6,408 nucleotides of DNA from Candidatus Glassiibacteriota bacterium (GCA_016934095.1 JAFGTO010000191.1:1-6408); one strand, 5' to 3'; shown: positions 1-6,019, counted from the first letter of the stretch. Notes: generated by a model from the letters alone, not told the origin. Translations and numbers: made by a program.

Positions 1-75
1 ATCCCCCAGCCCAAGGAATATTTAGAGCACGCCGTGGAGCTGGCCCGTAGCGCTGGGATCGGCTCCGACGACTGA
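1..75 (+). CDS. C-terminal fragment of an unidentified protein (5' end outside window)
   Basis: Frame 1 is open from the first base to a TGA at 73-75 and reads 24 residues, including PKEYLEHAVELARSAGIG and ending in SDD. The stretch looks like an amphipathic helix of the kind that closes many cytoplasmic enzymes, but it is too short to assign to a family. The gene converges on the GH172 gene, with only 15 bp between the two stop codons, which supports a real gene end here. No convincing bidirectional terminator lies between them. Function is unknown. Confidence 0.6.
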   Translation: MPQPKEYLEHAVELARSAGIGSDD

Positions 76-90
76 CTTTCTCCCGGGCGG

Positions 91-1266
91 CTATTTCTCC
101 CCGGGCAGGTTCAGGTCTTTGATCCGCAGGTCGAAACTCTCGACCGGGCCCCAGTCCGGGGAGGGTAGGGTCTGGTACCAGTAGGCGGTGGCGCAGACAT
201 CCTGGGGCACTTCGAAGTTATGCCAGCCTTCCTTGTCTCGCTCCGGGTCGAAAACCTGGTGGCCGTCAGTCAGCTCGGGGTAGTTTTCGGGCTTGATCCT
301 GGCGATGATCTCACCTGCCATGGCCCCGGCGATCTGCTGCAGGTCCACCCTGATTTCACGGTGGAAATAGATTGGGTCAGGCACGTGGTAGCGGTAGAAG
401 CCCCAGACCGGCCCGCCGGCCAGCAGGCATCCCTGGTAGAGGTGGCTGAACGCACCCAGGCCCCAGGCACTGCCCACCAGGTCCTCGGTACCGGTGCCGC
501 AGAGAGTCGGGAAATCTTCGTCACCGTCCAGGTAAATTTTTATCTCCCCTTCCCCGAACCAGGAAAACTTGTAGTCCCCGATCGCCCTGACTCCCACGTT
601 GCAGCCCAGGTATCTTCCCCTGCCGAGGGTACGGGGCAGTATGCTGAAGTCTTTTTTCGGGGTAGTGGGGTTTTCGCGGCGGTAGCGGGCGTGGAAGTAA
701 CAGAGCTCATCCGGCAGGTCGTCGCCGACAGTGTAGTCGATGTCGTAGAACAGCAGGTCGCAATCCCCGGGAGACTGGTTTTCCACTTCTATCAGGGCCC
801 CGGTCCTGAACGGCATGGGGATGAAACAGTTGAAAGAGCGGCCTTCCGGGTTGGAGAAAAAACAGCACTCGAAACTCACCTGGCGGGCGCAAGGGATGCC
901 GAAAAAGTCCTGCAGCGGGGCCTCCACCGAGGGGACCTCCTGGTTTTCCCAGAACATGCGGATCAGCATACCGCGCAGGTGGTCAGGGTTGCCGGGACGG
1001 ATGGTGAGCCAGATGCGCCGGATCACCCCGGGGCCGTTCAACCGGGCCAGGGTAACTGTCTCGCCGGCGGCGATCTTGCGGGATGGCGAGCCTTTGCGGC
1101 CCTGGCTGGCCTGGCCGGCCAGCCCCTTGGCCCCGGAGGGGTTCTCGAAAGATGTCCAGCGGGTTTGCACCGAGGCCGGGACCTCGAACAGCTCCCCGGC
1201 GGCAAGCTGCGGCGGATAAGCGGCACTCAGCAAGAGTACGGCAAAAAGACAGGGTATCTTATTCAT
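91..1266 (-). CDS. Secreted DUF2961 / glycoside hydrolase family 172 (GH172) protein
   Basis: A 391-aa protein. Residues 1-23 form a signal peptide (NK, then a hydrophobic core, then LAA before GEL), so the enzyme is probably periplasmic or surface-exposed. DUF2961/GH172 signatures seen in order: GPGVIRRIWLT (78-88), WFGEGEIKIYLDGDEDFP (236-253), GTGTED (257-262), YRYHVPDPIYF (291-301) and AYWYQ (361-365). Characterised GH172 enzymes act on alpha-D-fructofuranosides or D-arabinofuranosides using two glutamates. By motif position the likely pair here is Glu239 (GEGE) and Glu261 (GTGTED), an inference without alignment. Length is normal for a single-domain member. The frame stays open upstream to 1461, but the start at 1266 is chosen because AAGGAG lies 6 nt before it and the signal peptide begins there; the upstream extension is Arg/Pro/Gly-rich and lacks a start signal. 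Substrate cannot be read from sequence. Confidence 0.9.
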   Translation of the reverse strand: MNKIPCLFAVLLLSAAYPPQLAAGELFEVPASVQTRWTSFENPSGAKGLAGQASQGRKGSPSRKIAAGETVTLARLNGPGVIRRIWLTIRPGNPDHLRGMLIRMFWENQEVPSVEAPLQDFFGIPCARQVSFECCFFSNPEGRSFNCFIPMPFRTGALIEVENQSPGDCDLLFYDIDYTVGDDLPDELCYFHARYRRENPTTPKKDFSILPRTLGRGRYLGCNVGVRAIGDYKFSWFGEGEIKIYLDGDEDFPTLCGTGTEDLVGSAWGLGAFSHLYQGCLLAGGPVWGFYRYHVPDPIYFHREIRVDLQQIAGAMAGEIIARIKPENYPELTDGHQVFDPERDKEGWHNFEVPQDVCATAYWYQTLPSPDWGPVESFDLRIKDLNLPGEK

Positions 1267-1272
1267 TTGAGG

Positions 1273-1278
1273 CTCCTT
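1273..1278 (-). promoter_or_regulatory. Ribosome binding site fixing the GH172 start
   Basis: The minus strand reads AAGGAG, six bases before the ATG at 1266-1264. It decides the start in favour of the signal-peptide Met over the longer open frame reaching 1461. Confidence 0.75.
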
Positions 1279-1356
1279 GCCCTGGGCCGGGCGGTAATGA
1301 AACTGGGGACAAAAAAATGTTTTTTCGCACTGCAACGTGTTAAATTTTCTAGTTGG

Positions 1357-1385
1357 AAAATATAGACCGGCATCGATGCTGGCAA
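1357..1385 (-). promoter_or_regulatory. Candidate promoter for the GH172 gene with a palindromic spacer
   Basis: On the minus strand TTGCCA (1385-1380, 5/6 match to the -35 consensus) is followed after 17 nt by TATTTT (1362-1357), or after 15 nt by the better -10 match TATATT (1364-1359). The start point would fall near 1350, giving a leader of about 85 nt. The spacer contains the perfect 10-bp palindrome GCATCGATGC (1370-1379), extendable to 16 bp with one mismatched pair (1367-1382). That is a good position for a dimeric regulator, but operator function is inferred only from position and symmetry. Confidence 0.35.
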
Positions 1386-1399
1386 GCCGGTTGAAAAGA

Positions 1400-1450
1400 G
1401 GCCCAGGCCGCCCACTGCCCGGGCAGCGGGGACCCGGCCCGGCCTGAGCC
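1400..1450. repeat. GC-rich inverted repeat with a nested palindrome
   Basis: The arms GGCCCAGGCCG (1400-1410) and CGGCCTGAGCC (1440-1450) pair at 10 of 11 positions. Between them lies the perfect 12-bp palindrome CTGCCCGGGCAG (1415-1426). Read on the minus strand the structure is followed by TCTTTTC (1399-1393), so it resembles a weak intrinsic terminator or attenuator in that direction. However, it lies upstream of the candidate GH172 promoter, so a role in that leader is uncertain. Confidence 0.4.
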
Positions 1451-1616
1451 AGGCTCTCCACGGTCCCGCCGGGGGAGAGGCATTATTGACCAGGGAAAAA
1501 TGAACCATTTCTTCCGTTTTATGGTCAGAACTGTTGGAGCCTGGATCTCAGCAGTGAATGAATGTCCAATACATTTTGTACCAATGATTTATACTCGAAT
1601 CCACGGCATCCGGTGA

Positions 1617-2192
1617 ATGCAAGATAACTCGTCAGTAATCAGTGCGACGGAAGAGCTTACACTTGTTGTAAGGCTTCAGCAGGGCGATCCCGGAGCGATA
1701 GATGAGGTGGTCCGGCTTTACCAGAAGCCGCTCTACAGTTTCATAGTGCGGATGGTGGAGAACCGGGCGACCGCCGAGGACATTTTCCAGGAGACCTGGG
1801 TGAGAGTGATCCGTCATATCGGCTCTTTTCGAGGCGATGCGCGTTTTTCCACCTGGCTGTTCCAGATCGCGCTCAACCAGTGCCGCAATGCCATGCGCAG
1901 TCTGGGCCGCAGGAGCTTTGTCTCGCTGGAGGATGCCGGGGAATTCCCGGTCGAGCCGGAGATGGATGCGGACAGGATATTAATAGCCGGCCGGGTGCGC
2001 AAGTTCCTGGCGAGCCTGCCGGTCAAGATGAGGGAGGTACTTGTGCTGCGCTACTACCATGACAAGAGCGAGCAGGAGATCGCTGCAGTGATAGGCGTGC
2101 CGGTAGGCACGGTTAAAAGCCGTCTCCACCGTGCCACAAACATGCTCCGTGAAAAAATGGAATCTTTTCAGACCGGTTCCCCAGCCATGTAA
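1617..2192 (+). CDS. ECF-family RNA polymerase sigma factor (sigma-70 family, RpoE-like)
   Basis: A 191-aa protein, the usual size for an extracytoplasmic-function sigma factor that directs core RNA polymerase to a specific promoter set. Region 2 covers about residues 32-97, with AEDIFQETWVRVIRH (53-67, core binding and -10 recognition) and ARFSTWLFQIALNQCRN (75-91). An acidic linker (about 103-120) leads to region 4 (about 130-182): SLPVKMREVLVLRYYHDKS, then the helix-turn-helix EIAAVIGVPVGTVKSRLHRA, which contacts the -35 element. Region 1 and a region 3 domain are absent, as expected for ECF members. The ATG at 1617 is the first start after an in-frame TGA at 1614-1616, and no Shine-Dalgarno is visible; GGTGA touches the ATG and is too close. 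The gene is followed 14 nt later by a membrane protein, the standard sigma/anti-sigma order. Subgroup and target promoters cannot be given. Confidence 0.95.
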   Translation: MQDNSSVISATEELTLVVRLQQGDPGAIDEVVRLYQKPLYSFIVRMVENRATAEDIFQETWVRVIRHIGSFRGDARFSTWLFQIALNQCRNAMRSLGRRSFVSLEDAGEFPVEPEMDADRILIAGRVRKFLASLPVKMREVLVLRYYHDKSEQEIAAVIGVPVGTVKSRLHRATNMLREKMESFQTGSPAM

Positions 2193-2206
2193 CCGGGAGG
2201 GATAAA

Positions 2207-2581
2207 ATGCAGACTATGGATGAGCAGAAAATACGCGAGCTGCTGGGCCAATACCGGGTCGAGGACCCCGCCCCGGACCTTTTGCAGCGGACCAAGTGCC
2301 TGATGCACGAGGAGCTGCGACGGGTGGCTGCCGCGGACTCGAGGCAGGCCGGGCCGATACTGGTCCTGGCGGGTCTTTCCCTGGTGCTTTGCCTTAACCT
2401 GTTTTATATCGCCACCGTGGGCACTATTCTCAGTTTCACCCTACCCGCCAACCTGCTGGTTTACCTGCGCCACTCGCTGATAGCGCTCGGCACGGCAGGG
2501 GTGAGCCTGCTGGCCGGCTCGCTGATGGTGGTCTTTTTCAAGGTATTCGCCTCGCGGGAAGCGGTGGCCCAGGAGCTTTGA
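2207..2581 (+). CDS. Two-TM membrane protein, candidate anti-sigma factor
   Basis: A 124-aa protein. Its ATG follows GGGAGG at 2195-2200 by 6 nt and lies 14 nt after the sigma-factor stop, so the two are almost certainly cotranscribed. Residues 1-48 are charged and probably cytoplasmic (helical DEQKIRELLGQYRVEDPAPD, then LLQRTKCLMHEELRR). They are followed by hydrophobic segments at about 50-77 and 90-115 and a short tail ending in AQEL. Position right after an ECF sigma gene and an N-terminal soluble helix region tethered to the membrane suggest an anti-sigma factor. Against a simple assignment, the zinc-binding HxxxCxxC signature of ZAS anti-sigma factors is absent (only one Cys, at 31, in the N-terminal part), and there is no periplasmic sensor domain. 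The membrane topology is well supported; the function is inferred from gene order. Confidence 0.75.
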   Translation: MQTMDEQKIRELLGQYRVEDPAPDLLQRTKCLMHEELRRVAAADSRQAGPILVLAGLSLVLCLNLFYIATVGTILSFTLPANLLVYLRHSLIALGTAGVSLLAGSLMVVFFKVFASREAVAQEL

Positions 2582-2618
2582 CGACGAGGTTTTCCAGCCT
2601 TACGGATACAAACTCTGC

Positions 2619-2649
2619 CGCCTGCCGGCCCGGATGCGGCCGGCAGGCG
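2619..2649 (+). repeat. Strong intergenic stem-loop upstream of the patatin gene
   Basis: A perfect 12-bp stem (2619-2630 with 2638-2649; left arm CGCCTGCCGGCC) encloses the 7-nt loop CGGATGC. It starts 37 nt after the stop of the two-TM gene and ends 16 nt before the patatin ATG at 2666. No T-run follows (next bases CTTGCC), so it is not a standard intrinsic terminator. It could attenuate or process the transcript, or limit ribosome access to the patatin start, which has only a weak GGGTG upstream. Confidence 0.6.
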
Positions 2650-2665
2650 CTTGCCGGGTGCACTG

Positions 2666-4879
2666 ATGAGAAGAAAGAGAAAAATAGCCCTGGGTGTCAT
2701 GGCTTTAATGGTTATAGGGTGCGCGGAGAAAATTCTCGCGGCAGGGGAGTCTTTTCCGAGGAGACCGAAAATCGGCCTGGTATTGAGCGGAGGGGGTGCG
2801 AGAGGCCTGGCTCATATCGGTGTCCTGAAAGTACTGGAAGAAGCCGGTATCGAGGTGGACTACATTGCCGGGACCAGTATGGGCGGTATCATCGGAGGTT
2901 TGTATGCGATCGGGTATGATGCGGCAAGGATCGAGGAAATCGCCCTGGGGCAGGACTGGAACGAGCTGCTGACCGACAAGATCCCCAGGACGAGCATGTC
3001 GATCATCGAGAAAAAAGAGGAGGGCAGGTACGTGGGGGCGCTGCCTATCCGCAAAGGAAAGATCGAGCTGCCCGGCGGCCTGGTGGCCGGGCAGAAAATA
3101 TCCATCCTCTTGTCCCGCTTGACCCTACAGGTGCACCATGCGGATGATTTCAGGGCGTTTCCCATACCGTTCCTCTGCATTGCTACCGACCTGGAAACAG
3201 GTGGTGCCGTGGTGCTGGACAAGGGTTTTTTGCCGGATGCCCTGCGCGCCAGCATGTCGATACCATCTGTCTTTACGCCGGTACAGATCGATGGGCGCCT
3301 CTTGGTGGACGGCGGCCTGGTGCGGAACCTCCCGGCTTCCGATGTCAGGAAAATGGGCGCCGATATCGTGATCGGAGTGGATGTAGGTACCCCGCTCTAC
3401 TCGAAAAAAGAGCTTGGCTCATTGGTAAAAGTACTGGAACAATCGGTCAACTTCCGGGGGGCGGCTTCGACAGAGGAACAGCAGAAACTCTGTGATATCC
3501 TGATCAAGCCGGACCTGACAGGATATTCTAGCACGAGCTTCAATTCCGGAGATTCGCTGATAACCAAAGGAGAGCGCTACGCCCGCCGTATGCTGCCGGA
3601 GCTGCAAGCCCTGGCGGATTCCCTGAAAAAATATCCCGAAAAAACAGACAGCCCGAAACCCTTGAAACCGGTAAGCAGTTTTTACCTGGCCGAGCTGGAA
3701 ATCGAGGGCCTGCAGAAAGTCTCGAGGCGCCTGCTGCTGGGCAACCTGCAGCTTAAAGTGCCCTCGGTGGTTACTGCCGATGAGCTGGAGCAGGCCATAG
3801 ACCGGGCGTACGGCACCCACTTCTTCGAGAGGATCACCTACAGGGTGGAACCGTCCCCCCAAGGCACGAGACTGGTCTTGCGGGTGATCGAGCAGACCGC
3901 GAACCAGTTCCGCTTCGGTTTCAACTATGACAGCAACCTCAAAGCGGCCATCCTGCTGAACACCACCTTTCGCAACCTGCTGGCCCAGGGCTCGAAACTG
4001 TCGCTTTCCACCAGGCTGAGCGATAACCCGGTCATCGAGGGTTCGTATTTCGTGCATACCGCCTGGAAACCGGGCGTGGGTTTGAGGGTGGAGATGCTCT
4101 ACAATGCCCTGGATGTCCTGACTTACCGGGAAAGCGGCGGAGTGGAGGCCAACTTCGACTATTCCTCGTTCGAGACCAGCCTGCTGCTGGAGACGATTTT
4201 CTCGAACTCGGTCGCGCTGGGGGCCGGGGCAAGGTACCACTATTCCTCGCTCGACATCGTAATTGCCCCGGAAGGCTGGGAGGGCGGCCAATACAGCCTG
4301 CTGAGCTTCCTGGCATACCTCAGGTTCGATACGCTGAACAGGGCGGTCTACCAGACCCGCGGTGTCAGCCTGTATGCAGAAGCCATCCTGGTTACCGACC
4401 TGCTGGGCTCGGCCGAGGTGAGGAGCCACGAAGCGTTCCAGAAATACACCCTCACCTGCGATGGGGCCGTGCCCGTGAGCAGGAGAGTCTCGATCCTGGG
4501 AAGTTTTTACGGCGGCTTTTCCACCACGGACCAGATGCCATCCGACCATTTCTATTTTCTCGGCGGGGCTTACCCTTACCTCAACAGGGCTTTCCCCTTC
4601 ATGGGGCTGAAATTCATGGAGCGCCTGGGGTCCTGTGCCCTGGTCCTGCAGACCGGTGTCCAGGTAGAGTTCCGCAAAAACCAGTTCCTGATACTGCGGG
4701 GAAACACGGGGGAAACGGCGCTTGATTTCAACGACCTGTTCGACAGGCAGGGTATCCTCACCGGCCTGGGACTGACTTATGGCTGGCTGAGCCCCGTGGG
4801 CCCGATGGAGTACACCGTAATGTGGGGGAGCGAGCACAAAGACCTGCTTTCCCACGTCAATATCGGCTACCGGTTCTAA
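2666..4879 (+). CDS. Patatin-like phospholipase with C-terminal outer-membrane barrel (type Vd autotransporter, PlpD/FplA-like)
   Basis: 737 aa from the ATG at 2666; an in-frame TTG at 2651 would add five residues but abuts the hairpin. N-terminus: RRKRK plus a short hydrophobic core and VIGC (16-19), a good lipobox; signal peptidase I cleavage near LAAG (24-27) is the alternative. The patatin domain (about 34-310) has all catalytic elements: oxyanion loop GGGARG (42-47), nucleophile elbow GTSMG with Ser71, and DGG with Asp215, a Ser-Asp dyad that should hydrolyse phospholipid acyl esters. Residues 338-410 (YLAELEIEGL... LVLRVIEQ) resemble one POTRA domain. Residues 411-737 alternate beta-strand-like segments and end in HVNIGYRF, a terminal Phe typical of Bam substrates. 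Length and domain order match PlpD (about 730 aa). In that family the patatin part is exported through its own 16-strand barrel. No credible terminator follows. Regulation by the upstream sigma factor is plausible but unproven. Confidence 0.95.
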   Translation: MRRKRKIALGVMALMVIGCAEKILAAGESFPRRPKIGLVLSGGGARGLAHIGVLKVLEEAGIEVDYIAGTSMGGIIGGLYAIGYDAARIEEIALGQDWNELLTDKIPRTSMSIIEKKEEGRYVGALPIRKGKIELPGGLVAGQKISILLSRLTLQVHHADDFRAFPIPFLCIATDLETGGAVVLDKGFLPDALRASMSIPSVFTPVQIDGRLLVDGGLVRNLPASDVRKMGADIVIGVDVGTPLYSKKELGSLVKVLEQSVNFRGAASTEEQQKLCDILIKPDLTGYSSTSFNSGDSLITKGERYARRMLPELQALADSLKKYPEKTDSPKPLKPVSSFYLAELEIEGLQKVSRRLLLGNLQLKVPSVVTADELEQAIDRAYGTHFFERITYRVEPSPQGTRLVLRVIEQTANQFRFGFNYDSNLKAAILLNTTFRNLLAQGSKLSLSTRLSDNPVIEGSYFVHTAWKPGVGLRVEMLYNALDVLTYRESGGVEANFDYSSFETSLLLETIFSNSVALGAGARYHYSSLDIVIAPEGWEGGQYSLLSFLAYLRFDTLNRAVYQTRGVSLYAEAILVTDLLGSAEVRSHEAFQKYTLTCDGAVPVSRRVSILGSFYGGFSTTDQMPSDHFYFLGGAYPYLNRAFPFMGLKFMERLGSCALVLQTGVQVEFRKNQFLILRGNTGETALDFNDLFDRQGILTGLGLTYGWLSPVGPMEYTVMWGSEHKDLLSHVNIGYRF

Positions 4880-4939
4880 AGGGGGCGGTAGATGAGAGAA
4901 AACAAGGAGCATATCCGCTGACCGGGAACGGTTTCAGCT

Positions 4940-4967
4940 TTGATTCGGATTCTTAGAACGTTATCGT
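4940..4967 (+). promoter_or_regulatory. Candidate sigma-70-type promoter for the PspC block
   Basis: TTGATT (4940-4945), a 16-nt spacer and TATCGT (4962-4967) precede the PspC-like start at 4992. The match is modest (4/6 at each box). It lies in the 112-bp gap after the patatin gene, where a new transcription unit would be expected to begin. The tandem CGTTA-T-CGTTA at 4959-4969 overlaps the -10 box. Confidence 0.25.
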
Positions 4968-4991
4968 TAACCATACAGGAGAGGTGATACA

Positions 4992-5645
4992 ATGGAAACC
5001 GGTGAGATGAAAAAATGCCCGTACTGTGCGGAAGAGATCCGGGCCGAGGCAATCAAGTGCCGCTATTGCGGCAGCACGCTGGTCAGGAAGGGGCCGAGCC
5101 TGGATTTCCTGCAGACTCCGGGATACTGGCACAGGGTCAATGAAGGCAAGAAGGTTGCCGGGGTCTGCACCGGGCTGGCGGCCCAGTTCGGTAACCCGAT
5201 GCTCATTTTGCCGCTGAGGGTGTTCTTCGTGGTGACCTGCCTGTTTTACCTGTTCGGCCTCTGGCTTTACCTGATACTCTGGGTGCTGATGCCGTCGCCG
5301 CTGGATGCGGCCGGGCCGCAGCGCTCCCCGGCGGTGGAGACTCCGCCCGAGCGCTATCGCAACTCGGCCCCGCCGGTGGACAGCTACCCCGGGCAGCAGG
5401 CAGGCCCTCAGGCCCCGCCGCCGGCCGGGGACCAGCAATATGCCCGGGCCGCCAGGGAATTCCCCGCTGACAGGGATACTGAAGCCGGGCCGCTGGAGCC
5501 GCCCGGTCCGGAGCCGGATGAAAAACCTTCCGGACTGGATCCGGATGAAAAAATCTCCGAGGAGGAAAAATGGGGGCCCAAGCCCGGGGAGCCGGGAAGC
5601 GAGGCCTCCGGGGATGGGGAGAAGAAGGACCTGGAAAATTACTGA
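4992..5645 (+). CDS. Zinc-ribbon / PspC-domain membrane protein with acidic proline-rich tail
   Basis: A 217-aa protein. Start chosen for the GAGGTG at 4981-4986, 5 nt upstream; Met6 is a less likely alternative. Residues 9-27 form a zinc ribbon (CPYCAEEI... KCRYCG; Cys9, 12, 23, 26). Residues 45-101 match the PspC domain: YWHRVNEGKKVAGVCTGLAA, a Gln-Phe-Gly-Asn turn, then hydrophobic helices (about 70-100) with YLILWVLMP. PspC proteins are inner-membrane components of the phage-shock response that sense envelope damage. A classical PspC has no zinc ribbon, so this is a domain combination and not a PspC orthologue, and a psp symbol is not justified. Residues 104-217 are Pro/Gly/Glu-rich, probably disordered and cytoplasmic, with the motif PDEK repeated nine codons apart (DNA repeat CCGGATGAAAAA at 5514-5525 and 5541-5552). 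No pspA or pspB homologue is visible in the window. Confidence 0.92.
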   Translation: METGEMKKCPYCAEEIRAEAIKCRYCGSTLVRKGPSLDFLQTPGYWHRVNEGKKVAGVCTGLAAQFGNPMLILPLRVFFVVTCLFYLFGLWLYLILWVLMPSPLDAAGPQRSPAVETPPERYRNSAPPVDSYPGQQAGPQAPPPAGDQQYARAAREFPADRDTEAGPLEPPGPEPDEKPSGLDPDEKISEEEKWGPKPGEPGSEASGDGEKKDLENY

Positions 5646-5648
5646 GCC

Positions 5649-5685
5649 GCTTGCTGCAGCTTATCCACCGCCTGCACGAGCAAGC
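5649..5685 (+). repeat. Imperfect stem-loop after the PspC-like gene
   Basis: GCTTGCT (5649-5655) pairs with AGCAAGC (5679-5685), and the inner GCAG (5656-5659) pairs with CTGC (5672-5675), leaving a 3-nt bulge (ACG) and a 12-nt loop. No T-run follows. It sits in the 70-nt gap between the PspC-like stop and the next start, where it could tune expression of the downstream genes; whether it functions is unknown. Confidence 0.3.
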
Positions 5686-5715
5686 CGGGCAGGTTACTAT
5701 GGATTCGGGGGTAAA

Positions 5716-5979
5716 ATGGGCACGATACTGGCAATGCTGATAGTTTTCTCGGTCCTCGTTTTCGTGGGGTTGATACTGCTGGTGGTCTTTGCCTTCACTG
5801 CCGGCACGGTCGCGGTGTCTTTGTTGCTGGCAGGCGTATCCGCAATCACGGCAGGCACGGCGGCTGTTTTCGGCAGTATTTTCGGGTCGTACGACCCCTT
5901 GCTGGTGGTGCCGGCCCTGATAGTCGCCCTGGCAGCGGTCATCTTCCTGGTGGACAGGAGAAGGGGCAGGCTGACCTGA
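5716..5979 (+). CDS. Small hydrophobic membrane protein, unknown function
   Basis: An 87-aa protein made almost entirely of hydrophobic segments (about 3-28, 30-55 and 62-79) with a basic end, RRRGRLT, suggesting three membrane helices and a cytoplasmic C-terminus by the positive-inside rule. The middle segment is rich in Gly, Ala and Thr (AGVSAITAGTAAVFGSIFG). The ATG at 5716 is preceded at 4 nt by GGGGG (5707-5711), a weak ribosome site. The frame is open further upstream, but that stretch overlaps the PspC-like gene in another frame and has no ATG, GTG or TTG between the PspC-like stop and 5716. It lies 70 nt after the PspC-like gene and 40 nt before the next start, so probably in one transcript with both. 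No family recognised. Confidence 0.7.
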   Translation: MGTILAMLIVFSVLVFVGLILLVVFAFTAGTVAVSLLLAGVSAITAGTAAVFGSIFGSYDPLLVVPALIVALAAVIFLVDRRRGRLT

Positions 5980-6003
5980 CCCGGCGTTGCGGCCCGGTCG
6001 ATT

Positions 6004-6013
6004 AAAGGAGGTG
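6004..6013 (+). promoter_or_regulatory. Near-perfect Shine-Dalgarno for the last gene
   Basis: AAAGGAGGTG lies 6 nt before the ATG at 6020 and is the strongest ribosome site in the window. It fixes the start at 6020 and not at the in-frame ATG at 5987, and suggests the gene product was selected for high translation. Confidence 0.8.
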
Positions 6014-6019
6014 GCGGAT

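Larger units (their letters stand above)
1267..1616. other. Divergent intergenic region between the GH172 and sigma-factor genes
   Basis: 350 bp without an established gene. Contents seen: the GH172 ribosome binding site; an A7/T6 low-complexity stretch at 1311-1325; the candidate GH172 promoter; a GC-rich inverted repeat at 1400-1450; a 38-codon ATG-to-TGA ORF at 1500-1616 with only a weak AGGG at 1492-1495; and an isolated -10-like TATACT at 1590-1595 upstream of the sigma gene, with no matching -35. No GGAAC-type ECF promoter was found here, so autoregulation of the sigma factor is not supported by sequence. Confidence 0.6.

Noticed and set aside
82..105. Two CCCGGG blocks that could pair as a terminator between convergent genes
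   Set aside because: Only six pairs around a 12-nt loop, each block is itself a palindrome, no T-run on either strand, and it overlaps the GH172 stop.
220..1365. Long plus-strand open frame (381 codons) antisense to the GH172 gene
   Set aside because: It is a shadow of a GC-rich gene: no recognisable domain, no ribosome site, and the opposite strand encodes a clear GH172 protein with family motifs.
1267..1461. Extended N-terminus of the GH172 protein starting at 1461
   Set aside because: The extra 65 residues are Gly/Pro/Arg-rich and would bury the signal peptide. The start at 1266 has AAGGAG at good spacing.
1527..1551. AGAACTG plus TCTCA as a sigma-E-like autoregulatory promoter of the sigma gene
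   Set aside because: The spacing of about 13 nt is too short and both boxes are imperfect.
3419..4912. Long minus-strand open frame (497 codons) antisense to the patatin gene
   Set aside because: The plus strand shows intact catalytic motifs, a POTRA-like segment and a barrel ending in Phe. The antisense translation is low-complexity, with no known motif or start signal.
4892..4921. Nine-codon ORF (MRENKEHIR) after the patatin gene with G-rich sequence before it
   Set aside because: Too short and without supporting context; expected by chance.
4925..4950. GGAAC at 4925-4929 as an ECF-type -35 box upstream of the PspC-like gene
   Set aside because: No typical ECF -10 (GTC/TCTGA-like) at 15-17 nt, and no matching site upstream of the sigma gene for comparison.
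5699..5740. ATG at 5699 with a 13-codon ORF overlapping the start of the small hydrophobic protein
   Set aside because: It lacks a convincing ribosome site and is out of frame with the hydrophobic protein; treated as chance.
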